Source: Treponema sp. (GTDB lineage Bacteria; Spirochaetota; Spirochaetia; Treponematales; Treponemataceae). Taken from it: 19,851 nucleotides of DNA. Under the pieces are notes generated by a model that saw only the letters and a list, made by a program, of their open reading frames with translations, was not told where the DNA came from and made no database searches. The DNA lies in assembly GCA_003455655.1 (NCBI GenBank), contig DMQP01000050.1, positions 1 to 19,851 on the forward strand. Direction: 5' to 3'. Below, piece after piece: positions 1-7,497 of this stretch (its first letter is position 1; the number at the start of each line of letters is the position of its first letter). The translations under genes were made by a program, and so were the position numbers.

Positions 1-420
1 GTTGCTTCTGGTAAAGCAATGGAAACGTTCCTTACAAACGTTAAGGACCAAGGGGGAAATCCAGACACGCTGCTTTCTCAACGCAACAAAAGACGTTCTT
101 CTTACACAGCTTTACTTACCGCAGAACATGACGGCTTTGTTGACATTGACGCATACAAAGTTGGCTTAAGTGGCATTACCCTCGGTGTAGGAAGAACAAA
201 AGCAAGTGATACAGTTTGTGCTGATGCAGGAATTATTTTCCATGTGGAACAAGGACAAGAAGTGCATCGGGGAGATACGCTTATGGAAGTGTATGCAAAA
301 GATGCTCCTTCTTTATATACCGGCATGAGAGAACTTGCAGCTGCAGTTGAATACAAAGAAGATCGTTTTCAGTGTGCAGTACAGGCAGCAGGAAATCTTA
401 TTACAAAGGAAATACGCTAG
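1..420 (+). CDS. Thymidine/pyrimidine-nucleoside phosphorylase, C-terminal part (5' end outside window)
   Basis: The reading frame is open from base 1 and ends at TAG 418-420, so only about the last 139 residues are visible. The family carries out phosphorolysis of thymidine/uridine to the free base and (deoxy)ribose-1-phosphate in nucleoside salvage in the cytoplasm. The visible part holds the end of the catalytic alpha/beta domain (SGKAMETF, then QGG) and the C-terminal PYNP domain, recognised by GVGRTKASD, a following DAGI, and VHRGDTLMEVYA, which match the family's usual G-[AV]-GR, VG and GD-L patterns. The glycine-rich phosphate site would lie upstream and cannot be checked. The next gene, recJ, starts on the last base of this stop codon, so the two are probably co-transcribed. 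I cannot tell from the C-terminus whether it is a DeoA-type thymidine phosphorylase or a broader Pdp-type enzyme, so no symbol is given. Confidence 0.88.
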   Translation, partial: VASGKAMETFLTNVKDQGGNPDTLLSQRNKRRSSYTALLTAEHDGFVDIDAYKVGLSGITLGVGRTKASDTVCADAGIIFHVEQGQEVHRGDTLMEVYAKDAPSLYTGMRELAAAVEYKEDRFQCAVQAAGNLITKEIR

Positions 421-422
421 TG
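405..422 (+). promoter_or_regulatory. Ribosome binding site and GTG start of recJ overlapping the upstream stop
   Basis: AAAGGA at 405-410 stands 9 bases before GTG 420-422. The TAG of the phosphorylase gene occupies 418-420, so stop and start share one base. This decides the recJ start and suggests translational coupling. Confidence 0.75.
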
Positions 423-2561
423 TCTGTCTGGAATAAAAAAACAATAAGTCGTTCTGAAATAGAAGAACTAACAAAAAAATACGGCATAGATCCGCTTACT
501 GCAAGTATTATGGTTCGTCGTGGCATAACAGAAGGTCACGATGTTATGTACTTTATGGAAAACGATTTGCGTTATCAACACTACCCCTTTTCTTTTTCTT
601 CAATGGAAGATGCAGTTGATCGTATTTTAGATGCAAAAGAAGAAGGTGAAAAAGTTCTTATCTTTGGAGACAGAGATGTTGATGGCGTTACCGCTACAAC
701 CGTTTTGTATGACTGTCTTTCAGAATTAGGTATAGATGTTCGCTACCGTCTGCCTCAAGGAGATGATGCTTACGGTTTAAACAAAGCTGCCGTAGATGAT
801 TTTGTTGCTGACTATGGCTCTCTTATTATTACCGTAGACTGTGGCATTTCAAACAATGAAGAAATTGCCTATGCAAGTGAAAAAGGTTGCGATGTCATTG
901 TAGTTGATCACCATAATCCGCCTGAAGAACTTCCCTCACCTGCAATTATTATAGATCCTAAACTAGAAGATTCTGGGTATCCGTTCAAAGATATTTCTGG
1001 CTGTGCTGTTGTTTACAAATTAGTTTCTGCACTTAGATTTAGTAAAAGCGACTGGTACAAACAAGACATAACACTTTTAAATGTTCGTCCTTTAAACGAT
1101 GCTTACATGATTGAATGTCTTAAAGTGCGCAATTTAGTTCCGGTAGACAGACTTGATGAAACAATTGTTCCTGGCACCATAAGCATTACGCAAACAAGAC
1201 TACCACATTTTTTGCAAGGACAAAATATATTTGTGTGGGACAAAACAACAGTTACTCGACTTTTAGAACAAGCCTTTGGAAAAAATGCAGTAGAGTTTAA
1301 TGTTTTTGACATACGAACAGAAGTTGCAAAAATAATTCCTAAAGTGGGAGGTCTTTCTCTTTTAGCACTGAAAGACATGTCTCACTTTGCTCGCTACGGA
1401 AATCATCCTGCAACAGAAATTGGTGGCTTTTATAACATTTTCGTAACCTATGTTCAACAGATGTTAAAGGCTGCCTTTCCACAAATTGTTCATGCCGAAG
1501 AACATGACATGCAGTTAGTAGCACTTGCTGCCCTTGCAGACATTATGCCCATGAAAGATGAAAACCGCATCTTTGTTAAACAGGGGCTTATGTCTCTTAA
1601 CAAAGGTGCAGACAGTGTGCGCTCTGGATTAAAAGAACTGCTTTCTCAGTTAAAGCTCTTAGGCAAAGAATTAAGTTCAACAGATTTAAGTTGGATTGTA
1701 GTTTCTCACTTAAACGCCGCAGGTCGAATGGGACACGCAGAATTAGCTGCTGAATTATTTTTGTGTAAGGATGCAAAAAAGCGTGAAGAAATTGCAGAAC
1801 AAATTATTGCGCTTAACGAAGAAAGAAAAAAACTTTCTGCAGCTGCATGGGAATATGCTCAGATACAAGCTAAGGCTTCTGTTTCCAAATATAATGAAAA
1901 ATTGTGTGTCGTTATTGACGAACGCATTAACCGTGGGGTAAGTGGCATTTTGGCTGGTAAACTGGTTGCACATTATGATGTTCCGTCTATAGCAGTAACT
2001 TTTGTGGGAGACACTGCAATCGGTTCTATGAGAAGTTGTCGTAACCTTGATGCCACAAAGTTTCTTAACATGATGGGAGATATCTTTCTTAATCATGGAG
2101 GTCACACTTGTGCAGCTGGTTTTAGTTTTGAACGTAAGCGGCTTGGCGAGTTTGAACAAAAGTTACTACAGCTTTCGCAACTTATAGAACTTAATGATTC
2201 AACAGCAGATACCTATAATGTTGATGCAGAAATTCCAGGTGCCTATCTTGAACCAAAACTAATGGAAGTGTCAGAATTTTTTGAACCTACTGGTGAAGGA
2301 AACCCTCCTCTTTTGTTTATGGCAAAAAATCTTCCGGTGAACAATGCAAGTGCACTGGGCAAAGGAGAAAAAACGCATCTTAAACTTGAACTGCAAGCCA
2401 CAAAATGTAAGTGGCCTGCCTTATTCTGGAACAAGGGAGACTTACTGCACAACGGCATAGACAAAAACGATCACGTCGACATTCTTTTTAGAGTTGAAAA
2501 CAATGTGTTTAACGGAATGAAATCGGTACAAATGGTTCTTACTGATATGCGGAAATGTTAA
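420..2561 (+). CDS. recJ: Single-stranded-DNA-specific exonuclease RecJ with large internal insertion
   Basis: RecJ is a cytoplasmic 5'-3' single-strand DNA exonuclease of the DHH family that acts in recombination and repair. I chose GTG 420: it overlaps the upstream TAG by one base, has AAAGGA at 405-410, and gives the start MSVWNKK. A GTG at 372 in the same frame lies inside the upstream gene and lacks a suitable site. The product is 713 residues. DHH motifs are intact: GDRDVDG (D84, D86, D88), VDCG (D140), VDHH (163-165) and IIDPK near 178. The DHHA1 domain has INRGVSGILAGKL near 502 and HGGHTCAAGFS near 560. Between the DHH core and LVALAALADIMPM (about 366) there are some 155 extra residues (about 205-360) that look like a degenerate DEDD exonuclease fold (see findings). 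The C-terminal part (about 590-713) fits the RecJ OB region. Confidence 0.95.
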   Translation: MSVWNKKTISRSEIEELTKKYGIDPLTASIMVRRGITEGHDVMYFMENDLRYQHYPFSFSSMEDAVDRILDAKEEGEKVLIFGDRDVDGVTATTVLYDCLSELGIDVRYRLPQGDDAYGLNKAAVDDFVADYGSLIITVDCGISNNEEIAYASEKGCDVIVVDHHNPPEELPSPAIIIDPKLEDSGYPFKDISGCAVVYKLVSALRFSKSDWYKQDITLLNVRPLNDAYMIECLKVRNLVPVDRLDETIVPGTISITQTRLPHFLQGQNIFVWDKTTVTRLLEQAFGKNAVEFNVFDIRTEVAKIIPKVGGLSLLALKDMSHFARYGNHPATEIGGFYNIFVTYVQQMLKAAFPQIVHAEEHDMQLVALAALADIMPMKDENRIFVKQGLMSLNKGADSVRSGLKELLSQLKLLGKELSSTDLSWIVVSHLNAAGRMGHAELAAELFLCKDAKKREEIAEQIIALNEERKKLSAAAWEYAQIQAKASVSKYNEKLCVVIDERINRGVSGILAGKLVAHYDVPSIAVTFVGDTAIGSMRSCRNLDATKFLNMMGDIFLNHGGHTCAAGFSFERKRLGEFEQKLLQLSQLIELNDSTADTYNVDAEIPGAYLEPKLMEVSEFFEPTGEGNPPLLFMAKNLPVNNASALGKGEKTHLKLELQATKCKWPALFWNKGDLLHNGIDKNDHVDILFRVENNVFNGMKSVQMVLTDMRKC

Positions 2562-2604
2562 TTTTATGCCGATATAGTAAAAAATAATCTATTCAGGAGA
2601 AACA

Positions 2605-3597
2605 ATGAAAACATCTGTAAAAGGCTTTTTAATGATACTTTTTGCTTTCTGCATTTCTGTCTGTGCAATGGCAAAAGAAGCAACGGTAAATGAAGCAGAC
2701 TATTCTATTAACATTTACTACAATGATGCCGCAGCTCCCGGAGACGCTGTTTTTGTTCGCATGAAGTTCAGTCAGCAAGGAAAGAAAAACAAAGTTTCTA
2801 AGGAAGAGTTTACTGCAACAAGCGGACGTCTTGAACTCATTCTTGATGGGAAAGTTATTCGAGCAGCAGATTTTTATGCAATAGATAGTTCTAAAACAAC
2901 ACACACATTGCTTGCAGGAATTCCTCTTTCTTCTTGGTGGACTTCTGAAACAAAGTTTAAGTTAGTTGCAAAATACAATCTGTATGGAAAAACGCAGTTA
3001 GAAGTTGAACTTCCCTTTAGCATTGTTGACAAAACTTTTATAAGCGAAACAATACAGCTTGATGCACGCAACACTTCAATTAAGACAGACACTTCAACAG
3101 AGCGAATGACTCAAATAGATCGTCTTAATGAAATTTTATACACAACAAACAAGACGGCAATTTATCAGACAAGTGCATATACTCCGCCTACAACTGCAAC
3201 AAGACGAACTTCTTTCTTTGCAGATAGACGCGTCTATCAGTATACCAATGGAAAATCAAGCACTTCTCTGCACTATGGCATTGACTATGGTGTTCCCACA
3301 GGAACAGAAGTTAGAGCTTGTGCAAAAGGAAAAGTTGTTCTTGCTGAAACACGCGTTTCTACTGGTTGGAGTGTTGTTATTGAACATCTGCCTGGTCTGT
3401 ACAGTCTTTACTACCACATGGATTCTCTTTCTGTAAAAGAAGGAGACATGGTCGAAAGTGGTACTTTAATTGGATTAAGTGGAATGACAGGACTTGCAAC
3501 AGGTCCACACTTACACTGGGAAATGCGTCTTAATGGAGAAGCAGTAAGCCCTGACTTCTTTACAACAGATTTTACTTTTGCAACACAAGATAAATAA
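2605..3597 (+). CDS. Secreted M23 (LytM-type) peptidase
   Basis: This is a 330-residue protein with a signal peptide (K-rich start, hydrophobic residues 7-22, likely cleavage after AMA near 23), so it acts outside the inner membrane. The M23 zinc-peptidase domain fills about residues 205-320. Visible ligands and active-site residues are H223 and D227 in HYGID, H271 in YYHM, and H302/H304 in GPHLHWE, the complete M23 set, so an active enzyme is expected. M23 enzymes cut peptide cross-links in peptidoglycan or act as regulators of amidases. The region from 24 to about 200 is probably a beta-rich N-terminal domain with no motif I recognise. AGGAG at 2595-2599 precedes the ATG. The gene follows recJ after 43 bases. 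Its stop is one base from the stop of the convergent gene on the other strand. Confidence 0.92.
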   Translation: MKTSVKGFLMILFAFCISVCAMAKEATVNEADYSINIYYNDAAAPGDAVFVRMKFSQQGKKNKVSKEEFTATSGRLELILDGKVIRAADFYAIDSSKTTHTLLAGIPLSSWWTSETKFKLVAKYNLYGKTQLEVELPFSIVDKTFISETIQLDARNTSIKTDTSTERMTQIDRLNEILYTTNKTAIYQTSAYTPPTTATRRTSFFADRRVYQYTNGKSSTSLHYGIDYGVPTGTEVRACAKGKVVLAETRVSTGWSVVIEHLPGLYSLYYHMDSLSVKEGDMVESGTLIGLSGMTGLATGPHLHWEMRLNGEAVSPDFFTTDFTFATQDK

Positions 3598-3598
3598 T

Positions 3599-4189
3599 TT
3601 AACGAGCTACCGGCATAATGGATGTAGAGCCGTCTTGTAAAAAACGGATTTCATATTCTGTGCCGGGAGTACACACAGAAAGGCTTACGGTATGTATGCT
3701 TCTTTGTGAATAAAAGAACGGCAGTAAACGGGCACTTGCATAAAGCGCAATTGCATAATACTGCCGTTTTATATTTTGTCCTGTTCTCTGTCCACACAGC
3801 AAACATTCTTTATCATCTAAAAAATAAGAAGCAAGTCTTAATCCGCGGTTTCGTCCAGAAGTATTTGTACAAATGCGATAAGGGAAACAGTAATTTTGCT
3901 GATCAAAACTCACTTCTGCATATTCAAGCATAAGTGCATCTGCATTCCAAGAACGCTCAACGTTTGCAATCAATGAACCGTCACGAGCATACAACATAAT
4001 TCTTCCGCTAACAGTGTCACGATCGTAGCCGTATAATAAAACATGAACCATATCATAAGGTTCAAAGGGCGAAACTAATTGAGAGGCAGCTTTAGCATCT
4101 GCATATTTTTTTACAGAAAGAATTGCAGGAACAGCAAGCACAAGGGCGAGAAAAACAAAAATAACTGCTACAATAATCCGTTTTTTCAT
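3599..4189 (-). CDS. Hypothetical membrane-anchored protein
   Basis: This 196-residue protein matches no family I recognise. It starts with KKR followed by one strongly hydrophobic segment (about residues 5-25), a signal anchor or uncleaved signal peptide, so the rest is probably outside the inner membrane. The soluble part has stretches typical of a beta-rich fold (VHVLLYGYDRD, RIMLYARDGSLIANVE) and cysteines at 101, 107, 129 and 132 plus one near the end. The C129-x-x-C132 pair could form a disulfide or bind a metal, but this is a guess. Its ATG shares the bases of the ligA stop (ATGA at 4189-4186), so translation is probably coupled to ligA. The stop lies one base from the stop of the M23 gene. 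A strong inverted repeat lies within its 3' half. Confidence 0.8.
   Translation of the reverse strand: MKKRIIVAVIFVFLALVLAVPAILSVKKYADAKAASQLVSPFEPYDMVHVLLYGYDRDTVSGRIMLYARDGSLIANVERSWNADALMLEYAEVSFDQQNYCFPYRICTNTSGRNRGLRLASYFLDDKECLLCGQRTGQNIKRQYYAIALYASARLLPFFYSQRSIHTVSLSVCTPGTEYEIRFLQDGSTSIMPVAR
3717..3770 (+). terminator. Possible terminator-like hairpin inside the convergent gene
   Basis: A perfect 10-base inverted repeat, AACGGCAGTA (3717-3726) and TACTGCCGTT (3759-3768), encloses a 32-base loop. The right arm runs into TTTTATATTTT on the plus strand. It lies 120 bases past the stop of the M23 gene, inside the coding region on the minus strand. It could end transcripts of recJ and the peptidase gene, since the 1-base gap leaves no room for a terminator between the genes. 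The long loop and interrupted T-run make this tentative. Confidence 0.3.
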
Positions 4190-6114
4190 TTTAAAAGTTC
4201 AAGAAACTCCTTTTCTGAAATAACGGGTATACCAAGAGATGCAGCCTTTGCATTTTTAGATGAACCGCTTGAAGTGTCGTTGGTAACTAAGTAAGACAAA
4301 TCTTTTACCACAGAAGATTTTACGCTTCCTCCGTTTTGTTTAACCAGTTCCTGAGCATCACTTCGCTTCATGGATAGTAATTCTCCAGTAAAACAGAAAG
4401 ACTTTCCGTTTAGCTTACCCTCGCCTTTTGCAAGCACTTGTTCAATGGTAATTGTTCCAGACGAAACCAAAGAAAGCATTTCTTCTTTATTTTCTTTAAG
4501 TCCCTGCACAAAGGTGTGAGCCATAATGTCTGCAAAGCCATGCACAGAAGAAACCTGTTCTTCTGAAAGAGCAAAAAGTTTTTCCAGTGTGTCGTATCCT
4601 TCAGAGACCAAAAGTTCAACTAAGGCTTCACCAATACCTTCAATGTCAAAACCGGCAATAAAGCGAACAAGATTTATTTTTCTGCGGGACTGAATGCTTT
4701 TATAAACTTTTTCTGCACCGAGCGATTTTTTTTCTTGGGTTTGACTTTTCTGTGTTAAAAAATAAGGAGTCAGTTTTTCTTCGGTAAGTGAATAAATATC
4801 TGAAATAGAACGAACTAGTCCATCTGCAAAAAGAGAACGAACTAATGTATCTCCAAAGCCACGAATATCAACAACAGAATCCCACTTTAGAATTTGATGT
4901 AGCATGCGCTCGGGACACTGCCTGTTGGGACAGTATAAGCGAGTTCCTTCGTCGACAAGGGGAGTTTTACAGGTAGCACATTCTGTAGGGAAAACAATAT
5001 CTGAACATTTTTCTGATGAATCATGTGTTGCTGCAATAATTTTTGGAATTATTTCACCACCTTTAACAACAGTAACGGTACTTCCAATTTTAACGCCCAA
5101 AGAACGAATGTTATTGGGGTTTGAAAGCGATGCTCGTTTTACTTTTGTTCCGTTAAGAGGCACTGGATCAAAAACCGCAACTGGTGTGTAGGTTGCACCC
5201 GACTGACTCCATTCTACCGAACGAACAATACTCTGTGCCTGTTCAAGGGCAAACTTAAAGGCAATTTGGCGATCAGGTCTGTCTCTTAATGCATCGGTAT
5301 GATTTACCGTCCGCTCTTTTATAACAAGTCCGTCAATGTCATAGTCAAGATTTTTTCTTTCTTGCATAACTTTTTCGCGGTAAGAAATTACTTCTTCTGC
5401 AGAATGAGCAATATAGAGAGGAACTGCAGTAAAGCCGCGTTGGGTAAGCCATGCTAATTTTTCTTCTTCGTCTGCATAGGGTTGTTTTCCTTCTGTTGAC
5501 CAAACATCGTATGCTATTACATCAAGGTATTCACTTCCGTTTCCGTCTTTTCGTTTCATTAAACCGTTTGCGGCATTGCGACAATTTGCTTTGTCAGGAA
5601 AATGTTTGTCGTGAACTTGGTGACGCATAATTACTTCGCCACGAACGCCACCTGTAAAAGAATCTCTCTTTGCACCAACATATAAAGCTGTCATAACTCC
5701 ATGCATTTTTTTCGCATTTTCGGTAATGACATCTCCCGTTGTTCCATCGCCACGAGTAACCGCTTGTACTAAAAGACCATCACGATATTGCAGTTCGAGA
5801 CTTGCGCCATCAAGTTTGTATTCAACCAAGTATTCAGGATAAACATGTTTTTGAGCCCATGCCATAAACTCTTGGGGGTTAGCTGCTTTTTCCTGGCTTC
5901 CCATAGGCATAACATGAGATGCTTTTGCAAAAGAACCGTTATCTGCTCCCACTCTATGCAAAATGGGATTTGCAGGATCAAGACGTTTTAGTTCATCCCA
6001 CAGAAGATCAAATTCAGCATCAGAGACTTCACTTTCTCCGTTATAATAAGAATCTTGGTAGCGAACAATTAACTGTTCAAGTTCCTGTACGCGAGAAGCC
6101 TCAAACAAGTCCAT
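4186..6114 (-). CDS. ligA: NAD+-dependent DNA ligase LigA
   Basis: LigA seals nicks in duplex DNA in replication and repair, using NAD+ to adenylate an active-site lysine. The product is 642 residues, slightly shorter than the usual 670 or so. Domain Ia is near 1-60 (SDAEFD at 31-36). The adenylation domain has the nucleophile K100 in YKLDG and then TRGDGTTGD. The Cys4 zinc site is C379, C382, C395, C400. Helix-hairpin-helix repeats follow (IRGFGDTLV, IEGIGEALV), and a BRCT domain starts about 565 (GKSFCFTGEL). Two usually strong motifs differ: PMLSLDN-like is PMGSQEKA, and NPRNAAAGSL-like is NCRNAANGLM. AGGAG lies 8 bases before the ATG, inside the end of trmB. It is the fourth gene of the minus-strand block. 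Confidence 0.95.
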   Translation of the reverse strand: MDLFEASRVQELEQLIVRYQDSYYNGESEVSDAEFDLLWDELKRLDPANPILHRVGADNGSFAKASHVMPMGSQEKAANPQEFMAWAQKHVYPEYLVEYKLDGASLELQYRDGLLVQAVTRGDGTTGDVITENAKKMHGVMTALYVGAKRDSFTGGVRGEVIMRHQVHDKHFPDKANCRNAANGLMKRKDGNGSEYLDVIAYDVWSTEGKQPYADEEEKLAWLTQRGFTAVPLYIAHSAEEVISYREKVMQERKNLDYDIDGLVIKERTVNHTDALRDRPDRQIAFKFALEQAQSIVRSVEWSQSGATYTPVAVFDPVPLNGTKVKRASLSNPNNIRSLGVKIGSTVTVVKGGEIIPKIIAATHDSSEKCSDIVFPTECATCKTPLVDEGTRLYCPNRQCPERMLHQILKWDSVVDIRGFGDTLVRSLFADGLVRSISDIYSLTEEKLTPYFLTQKSQTQEKKSLGAEKVYKSIQSRRKINLVRFIAGFDIEGIGEALVELLVSEGYDTLEKLFALSEEQVSSVHGFADIMAHTFVQGLKENKEEMLSLVSSGTITIEQVLAKGEGKLNGKSFCFTGELLSMKRSDAQELVKQNGGSVKSSVVKDLSYLVTNDTSSGSSKNAKAASLGIPVISEKEFLELLK

Positions 6115-6119
6115 AAAAA

Positions 6120-6830
6120 TTACTCCTGTTCGTCTTTAAGAAAATATAATTCGTAAATACTGCGACCTGCGTCAATGCCTTTTTGTTCAAACTTTGTGCG
6201 TGGTCTCCAACTTTCTTTTTGTGCAAAAGCTTCGTAGCGATTGTGCAAACTTTCTGTTTGTGTTAGTTCTTCAAGTGCCAGTTGACCGTATTCTTCCCAG
6301 TCTGTTGCAAAATACAAGTAGCCACCGTAAGCCAGTTTTTGTGCCAGCAAATTAGTGTTGGGGCGTTGCATAAGTCGTCTTTTGTGATGTTTTTTCTTAG
6401 GCCAAGGGTCTGGGAAAAAGACATGTATACCTTCAAGGGAATTGTCAGGTATCATTGTTTCTAGAACTTCAAGGGCATCGTGTTCGATAATGTAGACATT
6501 TTTTAACTGAAGGCGTTTAATTTCTCCCAAGAGTTTTCCTACTCCAGGAACATGAACTTCAAGACCAAGATAATTTATATCTGGATGTTCACTTGCAATT
6601 TGAGCTGTTGCGGCTCCCATACCAAAACCAATTTCCAAAACAACGGGGTTTGTGTTTCCAAAAATTTCAGTAAAATTAAGTGTTCTGTGTTCAAAAGGAA
6701 TACACCATACTTGATTAAGTTCAGTGTAATTGCGCTTTTCATTTTCAGTCATTCTTCCCGCACGAATAACATAGGTTTTAACCGTTCGTCTAAAATTGTC
6801 TGCGGAAGGTGGTTCTGTTGTTTCTGACAC
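6120..6830 (-). CDS. trmB: tRNA (guanine-N7-)-methyltransferase TrmB
   Basis: TrmB makes m7G at position 46 of the tRNA variable loop using S-adenosylmethionine. The product is 236 residues. The SAM-binding motif EIGFGMG is at 66-72, LGLEVH is near 88-93, the family hallmark FFPDPWPKKKHHKRR is at 138-152, and ATDWEEY begins at 175. The C-terminal TKFEQKG-type motif is also present. All family signatures are intact, so activity is expected. The start is GTG 6830-6828, with GGAG six bases upstream; no better start lies nearby. The first 25 or so residues are a poorly conserved extension. The gene sits 18 bases after the lipoprotein gene and 5 bases before ligA, so it is probably co-transcribed with both. 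Confidence 0.95.
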   Translation of the reverse strand: MSETTEPPSADNFRRTVKTYVIRAGRMTENEKRNYTELNQVWCIPFEHRTLNFTEIFGNTNPVVLEIGFGMGAATAQIASEHPDINYLGLEVHVPGVGKLLGEIKRLQLKNVYIIEHDALEVLETMIPDNSLEGIHVFFPDPWPKKKHHKRRLMQRPNTNLLAQKLAYGGYLYFATDWEEYGQLALEELTQTESLHNRYEAFAQKESWRPRTKFEQKGIDAGRSIYELYFLKDEQE

Positions 6831-6848
6831 ACTTTGCTCCTTTTTATT

Positions 6849-7493
6849 TTAATGCAGATTTTCTCTGCTTAACATACACTGTAGTGTTCCCTCGTAACAA
6901 GAAAGAACAGTGCGCTTTGTTCGTGCCGTTGCATACTTACTAATGTCAAAATCTTCATCGCCAAAATAAATAAGCACTCCGTCTGAATCGTATAAAGCAG
7001 TATAACGAGTAACAGCTGTGCTTTTTAAAAATGTTTCTGCTTGACTTTGCGAAAGAGAAAGCAGTTCTTGTGGATAAGTAACAACAAAAGCTGCAGAGGC
7101 AGTTTCAGAAGCGGCATCGGTACAACGACATTCATATTTTCCTATAGGAAGTTCTTGATCTTGCACAGGACAAAAATTGCGGTAACCAGCCCATGACTTT
7201 GCATTGCGAGCAGGAATAATTTGTGGAGTGTTTTGAGTCCATGTGTATCCGCTTTCAAGATGTTCAATGCTTACACTTGCAACTCGTTCTGCATCGTAGG
7301 TAGGCTGAACAAAAACCGAAAGTGTTACGGAAGGAAGCGAAGTTTCATCTGCATAATCAAAAATAACAGCAGCATCGATTGCAGAAATGCCAGCGCTATT
7401 CTGAGCACAGGAAAAAAAAGCTAAGGCCATAAACGCACCCGTCAGTGCAGAAAAAATGAGTTTTGACAGTGACAGAGATGCGTTTTTTTGCAT
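6849..7493 (-). CDS. Putative lipoprotein of unknown function
   Basis: The product is 214 residues with a lipoprotein signal peptide: KNASLSLSK, a hydrophobic stretch, then AFFSC with the modified cysteine at C29. The bulky residues before the cysteine fit the relaxed lipobox of spirochaetes. After C29 the protein has an Ig-like or beta-sandwich appearance (SVTLSVFVQPTYD, ASVSIEHLESGYTW, PIGKYECRCTDAASETASAAFVV), resembling a small surface or periplasmic binding module. The C-terminal part ends with a region containing TRYTALYDSDGVLIYFGD. I recognise no functional motif. The start codon stands four bases after the TAG of the upstream gene and has no clear Shine-Dalgarno site, so reinitiation after the upstream gene is likely. 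The same operon seems to carry trmB and ligA, which gives no clue to its role. Confidence 0.8.
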   Translation of the reverse strand: MQKNASLSLSKLIFSALTGAFMALAFFSCAQNSAGISAIDAAVIFDYADETSLPSVTLSVFVQPTYDAERVASVSIEHLESGYTWTQNTPQIIPARNAKSWAGYRNFCPVQDQELPIGKYECRCTDAASETASAAFVVTYPQELLSLSQSQAETFLKSTAVTRYTALYDSDGVLIYFGDEDFDISKYATARTKRTVLSCYEGTLQCMLSRENLH

Positions 7494-7497
7494 GGCG

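Noticed and set aside
372..419. Upstream GTG start for recJ
   Set aside because: It lies inside the phosphorylase gene, adds 16 residues that do not look like RecJ, and the GTG at 420 has a good ribosome site and a typical RecJ beginning.
1755..2159. Minus-strand open frame of 134 codons inside recJ
   Set aside because: It is opposite a complete, well conserved gene, has low-complexity Phe/Ser/Lys-rich sequence, and has no ribosome site or homology that I recognise.
2562..2604. Promoter before the M23 gene (TATAGT at 2573-2578)
   Set aside because: No -35 hexamer of acceptable quality lies 16-18 bases upstream, so transcription from the upstream gene is more likely.
2605..2664. M23 peptidase as a lipoprotein with cysteine near residue 20
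   Set aside because: The residues before that cysteine (ISV) do not fit even a relaxed lipobox well, and AMA offers a good signal peptidase I site just after.
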